From: Scedosporium boydii
Lineage: Eukaryota; Ascomycota; Sordariomycetes; Microascales; Microascaceae
Assembly (NCBI GenBank): GCA_002221725.1
Contig: NJFT01000313.1
Span: 1-37,220, forward strand
DNA: 37,220 nucleotides
Reading direction: 5' to 3'
The notes beneath the pieces were generated by a model, which saw only the letters and a program-made list of their open reading frames with translations, was not told the origin of the DNA and did not search any database. Of the stretch, positions 1-9,019 are shown in pieces (within the stretch, counting starts at the first letter, position 1; each line of letters opens with the position of its first letter). The translations under genes were made by a program, and so were the position numbers.

Positions 1-44
1 GAGGGTGAGGAGGGGAAGTGAGCCAGGGAGAACCACTCAACCCC

Positions 45-305
45 TTATGCAACTCTAGGCCAAGGTAGTCCGAGATTCGAGTGATCGATAGAAGGGTAAG
101 ATCTCGGAGCGTCGAGCGATTCGAGGAAGACGGCAGGGTTCGGGGTATCGTAGCGGGTCGGCTTTTGAGGACAAATAACGCTGCCGGCGGTTGCTATAAC
201 ATTGCCGGGGACGTTATTATCGATACGATCAAATAGATTGTGGAAGGGTCGTTGCAAGGGGCGATTGTCTGGTGCGGGTGACTTGCTGCTCTTTTTGGGC
301 TGCAA
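45..305 (-). CDS. possible exon of an unidentified gene (doubtful)
   Basis: An open frame of 86 codons on the minus strand. It has no ATG at its head; the frame opens just after a TTGCAG that could be a 3' splice site (about 303-308). A gene running off the left edge would need an upstream exon, but the sequence beyond it holds two copies of the dispersed TACGAAGTA motif and looks intergenic. The peptide is Pro-rich and contains no domain I recognise. It may be a chance ORF; I list it only because the window edge prevents a proper judgement. Confidence 0.15.
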   Translation of the reverse strand: MQPKKSSKSPAPDNRPLQRPFHNLFDRIDNNVPGNVIATAGSVICPQKPTRYDTPNPAVFLESLDAPRSYPSIDHSNLGLPWPRVA

Positions 306-1413
306 TGGACAACTGACAGAGGGAACATGACAGCTGGTCAGGGGTCTAAATTGGAGTACGAAGTACTTTCATTTGGGACTATTTTTGGCACTGTACGAAG
401 TACCTTCGTATTCAATCTTGAGTATCAAGACTCGACACAGTTCGAATAAGGAGACTCGTGGACTGAGAACAAAGCAGCCAGCCAACAATTCACACATCCA
501 AGGTAGAGGAGCCTCAAACCCTCTGCACGTGAACAAGTTCAACATTTGAGATCGTTTCGTTTGTGCGTCCTTCGTAATCCTTGCCGTGCCCTCTCTGTGG
601 CCACATTTGATCTATTGATGCATTCAGGCAGCGATTGATGGCTGATGGCGAGATACTGGTCCAACTGGAGCACACACAATTTACACACCACGCACAAGCG
701 CAAAAAGAGAGGGCCCATCCTCATAGTGGTATGATCATATTAGAAAATAATAGTTCCCGTGTATTCTCTCGTTGCGCCAAACTTTTTTTATCCCAGCTTT
801 TTCCCAGCCCGCCTCCAAGTCTGAGCTAATATACAACCCAGAGAAGGGTGTGATTGAGAAAAGACGTCTAGGTACGTAAAAAATACAGAGAATAACCGGA
901 ACCCATTTGCCACCATCCATGGGATAGGTGCTGTGTAGTTTGCCTGGGCACGAACTTGATGTTCTTGCTTCAGGCAGACGAAAAGGAAAAAGGCGAAAAA
1001 ATCAAAATCAAAAGGTTGGAGAGTGTGAGGGGGAATAAGGTGTGTAAATATTAAAACCGGAATTCACCATTGGGCATTGGGGGGTGATGTGGAAAGACAG
1101 AAATCAGTTAAGTGATCATTGCCCTTGTTGTCCTCGTAAAAAGAAGGAAGAAAAAAACAATTCAGTGCATTCTTGACGCGAGAACAACCCATCCACGTCT
1201 AACCCATTCCCAAAAGCGTTCCCAGTGACTTGTCGGGGGAAGGGGCTTGTCTACCATTATATTTGAAACTTCGTCCGTCCAAATCCCAGCATTGTGTCGC
1301 AATCCCGGGGTCTCATGGCCCAAGGGAGAGAGAGGTTTCGTGTCCGCGGGCTCTCTCCGTTCCTAATGAATAGCCCGAGAGGGACTATCATCCATACTAG
1401 GGGGCTGGTTCCT
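306..1413. other. intergenic, downstream of the Sbp1-like gene
   Basis: No gene is supported here. The left end carries the paired TACGAAGTA motif copies at 356-366 and 393-403. The right part (about 1100-1413) is probably the 3' UTR of the minus-strand RNA-binding protein gene. Short ORFs on both strands have no domain or coding character that I recognise. Confidence 0.6.
356..403. repeat. two copies of dispersed motif GTACGAAGTAC
   Basis: Two identical 11-mers, GTACGAAGTAC, lie at 356-366 and 393-403. The second is followed directly by CCTTCGTA (403-410), a partial copy in the opposite orientation. The motif is nearly its own reverse complement (GTAC-GAA-GTAC). It recurs elsewhere in the window, always outside predicted coding exons. 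Its function is unknown to me. Confidence 0.8.
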
Positions 1414-3081
1414 CTAGGCGCTGGCCGTAGCAGCAGGAGCCGCCTCCTCAGCTCCACCGTTGGTGGCAGTCTCTCCCTCAGCAGCCTTAGCAAGAGCCTC
1501 ATCGGTCTTGTCGGGGCTGTCGATGGCAACCTTGACAGCAATCTCTCGGCCTTCGATATCCTTTCCGTTCATCTCAGCAACGGCCTTCTGCTGCAACTCC
1601 TCCGAAGCAAGAGTGACGAATCCAAAACCACGACCCTTGCGCTGCTCACCACGAGCCTGGAGCTTCTTGATCATGAATCGGGGAATGGGTCGAAGAGCAA
1701 TCTTAGCAGAAAGGGGCTCGTAGGGAGCAAAGAGCTCCTTCAGCTACAGTGAGGGGGGAAAAAAGCGAACGTTAGTACAACTCGACCGACATACGGGCAG
1801 TTCCCGGGAGCAAGCAAACGAAATAACAAACCTTCTCCTCAGTAAGCTCGTACGGGAGGTTAGCAACCATGACCTTAGTCTTGGAAGGAATACCATCAGC
1901 AGGAGGGCCACGCTCCCGGCGCTCCCTCTGGGGACGGTTGTTTTGGGCCTTCCCATCCTGGTCAGCATTCTCCTTGTTGGTGATGTCCGCCAGTGGCTCA
2001 ACCTCAGCAGGGGCAGCGTTGGCGTCGGTCGATCCGGCGGCCGCACCAGCGCCCTCAGCAGCGACACCCTCCTAAAATCAAGCCCGGTTAGTCAACGGAA
2101 TCGATATGAAAGAGAAAAGGCGGCACCACGTCACAACACGCTCGTCTACTTACAGCAGCACGGCCGCCACGGGCACCACGGCCTCCACGTCCCCGTCCAC
2201 GGCCACGACCGCGACCCGAAGGACGACGGCGAGAGCCCTCACCCCCGGAGCCCTCGCCAGCCTCGTTCTTATCGGCGTTCGACTCCGGCTTGCGAGCGAG
2301 CTGGACGGAGACCTTTCGCTCCAAGATCTCCTTGCCGCTCAGCTCGCTGATGGCACGCTCGGCTTCGCTGGGAGTCGAGAGATCAACGAAGGCATAGCCG
2401 ACGGGCTTGTCAGTACGAGGGTTCTTGGGAATGGAAACCGACTCCCTGCAAGGACAAACAGAAGCTGTTAGCCGAGTGTCGTTGACAAATTAAACACGGT
2501 ACAGGGTAAACAGTGTGACGCATTGCAGGATAATAGAATAACGGGGAGGGAGAGGGGCTCCAGCTTAAACGACGAGTTGCGTCAAGCAACAAGTGTTTGA
2601 GAAAAGGGAAGGTGAGATGCACAACAACCGGAATCCGGAATCAGCCAGGTCGACGGACATCCAACATTTCGCATCGCCCATCTCCATAAATCCATTATTG
2701 ATGCACAAACACACAAACGCATGCATCCACAAAACACATCTCGAACAACAAAGGTGCACGTGCAGAAGGCAGCAACGGTTCCAAAGGTACGCAGGCAACA
2801 TCCGAGGGCGTGTAAAATATGTAAAACGACAACAAAAGAAAGCTTGGTGCAGTACGAGGCACAGGCACGACTCACACAAGGTAACCCTTGAAGAATTCTT
2901 TCAACTCCCCCTCCTTTGTCGCGTAGGCCAGGTTGCCGATGTAGAGGCGTCGACCCTCAGCCGCGCTGGCGAGGACGGCATCGGTCTTTTCGTCGGCCTT
3001 GGAAATGCTTGTATTGGCCAGAGCGTTCGTAACGTCATTGACGGAGGCGTCAGAGGCCTTCTCCACGTTGGTAGCAGACAT
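1414..3081 (-). CDS. Sbp1-like RNA-binding protein (RRM-RGG-RRM)
   Basis: Four exons: 3081-2876, 2445-2154, 2071-1832 and 1743-1414, giving 355 aa. All junctions keep frame, and the coding length is exactly 356 codons. RRM1 starts near residue 45, with RNP2 LYIGNL (46-51) and RNP1 VGYAFVDL (84-91). A basic GRGRGRG/RGG tract follows at about 138-166. RRM2 has RNP2-like VMVANL (233-238) and RNP1 KGRGFGFV (282-289). The C-terminus is Ala/Glu-rich. RRM-RGG-RRM is the architecture of yeast Sbp1, which binds mRNA and eIF4G, represses translation and promotes decapping. That role here is inferred from architecture; other two-RRM glycine-rich proteins remain possible. Start: first ATG, with no ATG in the 200 bases upstream on this strand. 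Intron 1 is unusually long (430 nt); introns 2 and 3 are 82 and 88 nt. Confidence 0.9.
2446..2875 (-). other. long first intron of the Sbp1-like gene
   Basis: Donor GTGAGT at 2875-2870 and acceptor TTGCAG ending at 2446. At 430 nt it is about four to seven times longer than the other introns in the window. It interrupts RRM1 between the KGYL and VESV segments. Splicing restores the expected RRM core, so the boundaries are well supported. Short ORFs inside show no homology that I recognise. Confidence 0.8.
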
Positions 3082-3420
3082 TTTTGATGGTGTTGTGGTT
3101 GACTGTGATGGATGGGTCTGGTCGGAATGAATTTGATGACGTCCGAACTGAGAAATCTTGCAAAGATTCTGTTCGGAAGGATAGCAACTTGAGAGTACTC
3201 CGAAGAATTAAAAACTCTGGATCAATGAGGGGGAATTACAGGGTCGCTTCGTGCCCTAGAAAGCTCGGGGGAGGGAGGAGGTGATGGCTTGACTGCGTAA
3301 TACGCGATGACACAAGTTATTTGAAAAGTTTGTGATGGAGAAGAGGGAAGAGGGAAAGGAGAGGAATAGGAGGTCCAAAAATTTCAGTTGTCGAAAACAA
3401 ATATTTTTTTGTTCGCCGTG

Positions 3421-3441
3421 GCGACTGGCGACTGGTGACTG
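3421..3441. repeat. 7-bp tandem repeat, 3 copies
   Basis: Three consecutive heptamers, GCGACTG, GCGACTG and GTGACTG. It lies about 340 bases upstream of the Sbp1-like start codon, in its promoter or leader region. Confidence 0.85.
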
Positions 3442-3534
3442 GAAAGCACGGGACAGGGGAGGGGTGCAGTCTGGGAGGCAGGCGCAGGGGGCGGACAGGA
3501 TATTGTGCAGCCAATTCGAGGAAACTTGGGGGCG

Positions 3535-3570
3535 GACCAGGGTGACCAGGGTGTGGCCAGGGTGGCTAGG
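3535..3570. repeat. imperfect tandem repeat of GACCAGGGT
   Basis: GACCAGGGT occurs twice in a row and is followed by the degenerate units GTGGCCAGGGT and GGCTAGG. It is part of a cluster of short tandem repeats upstream of the Sbp1-like gene. Confidence 0.7.
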
Positions 3571-3666
3571 ATCAATAGAAGGGCAGGCAGGTCCAGTCCA
3601 AGTTTGTCCTATCAAAGCATCAGTGACTAAGAAGGAACTGGGCGCAATTGCGCCAGACACAGCCAG

Positions 3667-3693
3667 AGTCGCAGAAGTCGCAGAAGTCGCACA
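3667..3693. repeat. 9-bp tandem repeat, 3 copies
   Basis: Three adjacent nonamers, AGTCGCAGA, AGTCGCAGA and AGTCGCACA. This is the third short tandem array within 275 bp upstream of the Sbp1-like gene. Confidence 0.85.
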
Positions 3694-3748
3694 CCGACGA
3701 ACCCTCGTATCCAGTACGAAACTGACACGGTGCTTCCAGAAAACGTAA

Positions 3749-3762
3749 TACGAAGTACTTCG
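3749..3762. repeat. dispersed motif with perfect palindrome CGAAGTACTTCG
   Basis: TACGAAGTA is at 3749-3757. Bases 3751-3762 form a perfect 12-bp palindrome, CGAAGTACTTCG. This is the same motif family as at 356, 12059, 12779, 14162, 15629 and 27049. Confidence 0.8.
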
Positions 3763-6128
3763 GAGCATTACAAAGGTGGTTTTGCAGGATAACACAGGAT
3801 AACGGACCTGGTTGTTCCTCCTCCTTTCCGCCTCCTGCTTTCCCCAGTTTACCTTCGCGACTGCGTCTTGTGCAACGGTGGTCAGACTAGCTCCAGAGCA
3901 GAGCCAGGAGCTTTCCCGATGTGGATGCGTAACGACTCCCGGTAGCAACCGCTTGTTTTACGCCAGCCCTGTTCGTCATCAAATCACCAAAATAGGACAC
4001 GCCAAAATCCTCAAATGATGGGCCAGGAACAATGAACCCTTGGATGGGCCGGTTGCATTATCGGGCAATTTTATAAACAGATTACCTGCACAATGGGCTT
4101 TTCCAGAACCGAAACGAAGCAGTGAACCTTGACGAGGACAATTTCGAGGCAAGCACCATCAAACAAAACTCGGGATAAGCAGCCCATCACAGTTGCCGCC
4201 TTCGCAGTCTTGTCTGGGTGCTGCCATGGCCCTTCCCTAGTGGCATTTGGCTTCCGACGGCTGGGCGCAGAAATCGGAAGAAGAAGGCGCAGGGACCAAA
4301 TATCAAATATCGGGGGAGCCACATAGTAAGCCGCAGCTACAACCGGGAAATGTGTCAATTGGCGAGAGTCATGGCTCACACGGACAGCGCGCGTCCGCAC
4401 CTGAGCCTTCTATTCCTTCTCCCCATGCTGTCAAGCCGCGAGAACCGTAGCTTCCATAGCCCAGCTTACACTATTCTGCATCGAGATAGGGATGGGATGG
4501 CTCATGCTCATTCTGAGCTCAACCGAAAAGGGCCTGGTCATCGTTTCCACTTTCCACAGTCCTGGATTCTCGAAACTGCTTGTTCTCTCCGCTTCTTTAC
4601 CCTTCGACAGGCACTAACGTGCGCTTTGCCTTATGGTCGGGATGACTGGGTGGGTCCCTGTCTCTAACAAGGATTTTAAATTCTGCCCCATCAGAGCTAA
4701 TTTCCGCCATTCCTCGGCGTTGATGCTCCACTGATCTTAGATCTAACGAGAGGGCTACACGCAATATTGGATCTTGATGCAAGCCATGTCATCTGCCATC
4801 CTGCGCGTTAGTGTGGGCGAACAGCAATGTACTAACTAATTTCGAAGTACTTGACGAAGATCTCAGGTCGAGCAATCCATCGTTGAGACCAACACGTGAT
4901 GAGTGTCGGAATTTTCCAGAACCAGGTCCTCCTCGCCGCCCATTATGGTACTTAGAGAGGAATGGGGGAAACAACTGACATGTTCAGGTATAGTGCGAAC
5001 AATGTTCAAGTTCGAAGTCTCAAGTAACGCCCACGCTCCAAACATCTCGCTCTCGCCTTCCGTGGTCTTGTTTGCAAGTGGGCTGGGAGCCTGCTTCTAC
5101 CCGCGAACTTTCATGCGCACCTTCCGAGGGTTAGGTACTTGGTTGTAAATACAATTACTTGTATTCAACCTTCCAGAAACAAAATCGCTAAGCCTGACCA
5201 GCGGCAGCTTTGGCCAGGCATCTTAAACTAGATCCCGAAAATAGGCAGTGCGGTCTGTTCGCTCACTGCCATCTTCCAATGAACAGCACTCAACCACTGA
5301 GGGGAAACTAGGAGCTCCATTCCTAGCTGCCTTAGCTGGAGCTTTCTTCGCTTGGGAGCACATCAGTCATGTTAGGCTTGTCGCAAACTCGAGGTAAATA
5401 GAGCCGAGACTAACGCGAGCTTTGCATCGGGCTCTGTTTCCAACGCAGCCTACATAACTCTACCGACATCATCCTGTGGTAGCCTTTTTACTTTCACGTC
5501 GTAATCTACAACAGTGCTACTGTTCACTTCTCCGTTCTCGCCACATCGAAGAAGCCAGGCCACGGTCCAAGAATCTCAACCAAGAGAGGAGTTGATTCCA
5601 AACCCAACCGCAAGCTTAAGACGTAACGCAGCTACTCAGGCACCCAGTGCCGATGAGCGAGACGCGACCGCCTCCGTCACCGCCATCTCGCCCACCAGCC
5701 AACGGAATTCCATCAGCTAACCTCAACGTCATCCGCAAATCTTTCCCTTTCGAGGATTTCTACCTAGGAAGATTTAGAGGGAGAAACCCTCCATCAGCGC
5801 GTGTTTGCCCAGACTGTCAATAAATGCAGGAGGAAGGGGAGCACAGCTTATCTAGGGGGACGGGATAAAAATAAAGTCAAAGGGAGAGAAGTGGTAAAAT
5901 AGACTACGCATATATCGAAGTATTAGCTAGTTCCAGGAGTGAGAGTCGAGCTTGCGGTGCTCCAAAAAATGAGCTTTCACTCAATTCTTATCAATCTCGG
6001 CATCCAACGGCTCCGATTTGATCGATAAGCGGACTTGGAGTGAAGACTTGATGACTCTACTTCGGACTTGCTGTGGCTGCACAACCTAAAATCTTCACGG
6101 CATTTACATCTCAGCAACACTAGCACCC

Positions 6129-6209
6129 ATGCCGAACGCACTACTTTTCTGTGTTTCCTTTGTCCTTCCTTTCTATCTCGACTTCCAAGCGCCCCTTTGC
6201 CCATCATGA
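6129..6209 (+). promoter_or_regulatory. upstream ORF overlapping the TAH18 start codon
   Basis: An ATG at 6129 opens a 26-codon reading frame that ends with TGA at 6207-6209. The stop overlaps the TAH18 start in the arrangement ATGA (start 6206-6208, stop 6207-6209). If transcription starts upstream of 6129, ribosomes would translate this short frame first and could reach TAH18 by leaky scanning or by termination-reinitiation. The peptide is hydrophobic and has no recognisable function. Whether it is in the mRNA is not shown by the sequence. Confidence 0.5.
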
Positions 6210-8378
6210 GCGCCGGAATCCCCAACGAGCCGGAGTCGCCCCCGAGCCGGACAATACTCATTCTATATGGGTCCGAAACCGGAAACAGCCAGGAAATCGC
6301 AGAAGATCTCGACAAATGCGTTCAGCGGTTACATTTCGAGTCCAGACTCGCAGAGATGGACAGCGTCCAGCTTGTTGGTTTCTTTCTTCCATCTTTCAAC
6401 AAACACATTCATTCGTTTTTTTTTCCCCGTCGGGGTGGTGCCGTTGAGTCAACGCATTGACTGACCATTTCCACCAGAGCACATTGCTTCAATCCTCCCT
6501 TGTTGTATTTGTGATCGGGACTACGGGACAGGGCGACGTCCCTCGGAATGCGACGCTTCTTTGGAAGAAACTGTTGCGGAGGAAACTCACACATGGGTGT
6601 CTCGCGGCCGTGAAATTTACCACCTTTGGACTTGGCGACAGCTCTTATCCCAAGTACGTCAAGGTCTCTTCGAACGTAGTGTTTTTTTTTTTTTTTTTTT
6701 TCTCTAAAATTTTTTCTATTTATTTACACGACCTAGTTCTCCCGCTGACATTCATTAGATTCAACTGGGCCGCGAGGAAGCTAGTTCGCCGTCTTGAGCA
6801 GCTCGGGGCTTTGGAGGTGTTTCCCAGTGGCGAAGCTGATGAGCGACATGCTGAAGGGTGTGTATAAGTTTGCCTGGTAGTCTTTCTGAGTGAGATGTGA
6901 GCTAAAAGCATTTTCTCAGAACGGACGGACTTTACCTCAGATGGGTTGCGAAGCTTCAAGAGTGGCTCTTATCAGCATATCCTATCTCCGGGGGGCTGAA
7001 GCCGTTGCCAGAGGAGGTGCCACTCCCGCCTCGATTCGTCCTGCGATGGGATTCAACAGAGACCTCGCATGGTGATCGTAGCCGTGAACGCATTCTTCCG
7101 GTCGCTGGAGGACAGTTGTTAACCCTCGTATCAAACGAACGCATCACTGCCCCGGAGCACTTTCAGGATGTTCGTCTCTTGAAGTTCGACCTCCCCGATG
7201 AGAAGGACGGTTCAAGATTAGAGCTCAACCCCGGCGATACTGTTACGATATTCCCCAGAAACACCCCGGAGGACGCTCAAAAAGTGATAGACTTTATGGA
7301 ATGGGGATCTATAGCCGACACCCCCATCGACTGGTCCAAGTGCGAAAAGCCCACGACGATATACGTGGACGACACCTTCACGCTCCGCGACCTCCTTATC
7401 CACAACCTCGACATCACCGCCGTCCCCAGACGGAGTTTCCTCCGCAACATATCCTACTTCGCCTCCAACCCGGACCACAAAGAGCGACTCCTCGAATTCA
7501 CCTCACCGCAATTCCTCGACGAATACTACGACTACACCACCCGCCCGCGCCGCACCATCCTCGAAGTCCTCCACGAATTCGACTCCGTCAAGGTTCCCCC
7601 CGAACGCGCGCTGGATACCTTCCCCTTGATCCGCGGGCGAGAATTCAGCATCACCAACGCGGGAGACAAGCTCCGCCACCCTACGGACCCGAGTCTCCAG
7701 CGCATCGAACTCATCGTCGCTCTGGTCCGATACAAGACCATCCTCCGTAAAGAACGCCGTGGCCTCTGCTCGCGCTACCTTGACACCCTCGTCCCGGGCA
7801 CCATCATCCCCACACTACACAAGAAATCGTTGACGACCCTCGTCGGACCCGCCGTAGACTCAAAACCCCTCGTGGCCGTAGCTACAGGGACCGGAGTAGC
7901 CCCCATCCGCTCCCTCCTCTACCACCGCAACTCCCAAACCCCACAGGCCGAGGAGGCGAAAGAAGGCGAGAATCCTTCCACCCCACCAGCGACACACCTC
8001 TTCTTCGGCTTCCGAAACCAAAAGGCAGACTTCCACTTCGCCGATGATTGGCCCACCTTCCCCTTCCTAACGATCCACGCCGCCGAATCCCGCCCCGCGC
8101 CGCCCGAGACGGAGACAGCGCCGCCATCCGGCCCCGGGACAATGGCAATACGCCGCAAGGGAACCTACGTGCAAGATCTCGTGAGGAAGGAAGCATGTAC
8201 CGTGGCCGACATGGTTCGTCGCGATGCCGTGTTTCTTATTTGTGGCGGGTCGCACAAGATGGCTGAGGCTGTCAAGGAGGCTGTCCTTTTTGCTATAGAG
8301 ACGGAGATGGGTGTTCGTGACAGTCAAGAGCGGGATAAGGTATTTGGCAGGTTGAACTGGGTCCAGGAAATTTGGTAG
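6206..8378 (+). CDS. TAH18: NADPH-dependent diflavin oxidoreductase Tah18
   Basis: Exons 6206-6373, 6478-6653, 6759-6857 and 6920-8378 encode 633 aa, close to the usual Tah18/NDOR1 length (about 600-640). The flavodoxin domain holds the FMN loop GSETGNS (22-28), TTGQGD (71-76) and GLGDSSY (107-113). The cytochrome P450 reductase-type module follows, with the FAD motif RGREFSIT (386-393) and the NADPH-binding ATGTGVAP (469-476). An ICGG...MAEAV segment lies near the end, and the chain ends in Trp. Family knowledge: Tah18 passes electrons from NADPH through FAD and FMN to Dre2 in cytosolic iron-sulfur cluster assembly. There is no N-terminal membrane anchor, which separates it from P450 reductase. 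Introns are 104, 105 and 62 nt; intron 2 contains a run of 20 T. The start is the first ATG in the frame. A 26-codon upstream ORF ends on this ATG. Confidence 0.95.
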
Positions 8379-9019
8379 CAGAGCTAGGGATGGAAGGAAT
8401 AGACACAACATATCGCAATGATCATGATAGATGGGGAAAAAAAAAGTTGGTTTGAATAGATGTTTTCATTTCAATTCTTGATATATCCTAGGTTTTCCAG
8501 ACCACCTCGACGAAAGTAAGAAGGGCCGAGCACACACATCATCTGTACATTTCTACGCTGTGCAAGCCTCGATGTTCCATCACCCATAATTCCAATGTTT
8601 GTCCGGAACTTCCAACATCTTCCGTTAACCGCGCGATTTTGAACATAGAGAAAATGCGAGATAAACGCCGGTTTTTGCCATGTCAGGCAAGTACTAACAC
8701 CTACCCATATAACATCCCCATTAGAAGGCTGCGCTTCCGAGTCCATTCCCATCCTAGTAACCGTGAATAAAACGCCCGACTATTTACTTGTTCCGAAAGT
8801 AAAGGGCATAAGGAAACAAAAAGGTCAGGCGCCGCGCTATAAAACAAGGATATGAGATCAAGAACACCTGTGACTCCGTTGCCAATATAAGATGTCCCAA
8901 AATAAAGAGAAAGGGAATGACATGTTGCTAATATAAGCAAAATGGAAAAAGGAGGGAGATATAGAAGTATGATGAGATGTGCATAGGTGGGAGTAACGTA
9001 GAGGGCTCTCGCTAACTCC
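8379..9019. other. convergent 3' intergenic region
   Basis: It separates the ends of TAH18 and the minus-strand pepsin-like gene and should hold both 3' UTRs and polyadenylation sites. The only ORFs are short and have no domain that I recognise. Confidence 0.6.

Larger units (their letters stand above)
3082..6205. other. 3.1-kb intergenic region, divergent promoters
   Basis: It lies between the minus-strand Sbp1-like gene and plus-strand TAH18, so it should hold both promoters. The minus-strand ORF at 3256-3948 lies over the presumed leader and promoter of the Sbp1-like gene and lacks any domain that I recognise. The stretch contains three sets of short tandem repeats (3421-3441, 3535-3570, 3667-3693), a perfect 12-bp palindrome (3751-3762) and a related motif at 4843-4852. 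I see no credible gene between 4000 and 6100. Confidence 0.6.

Noticed and set aside
3256..3948. 230-codon minus-strand ORF upstream of the Sbp1-like gene
   Set aside because: It overlaps the probable promoter and leader, contains tandem DNA repeats and the dispersed motif, and has no domain that I recognise.
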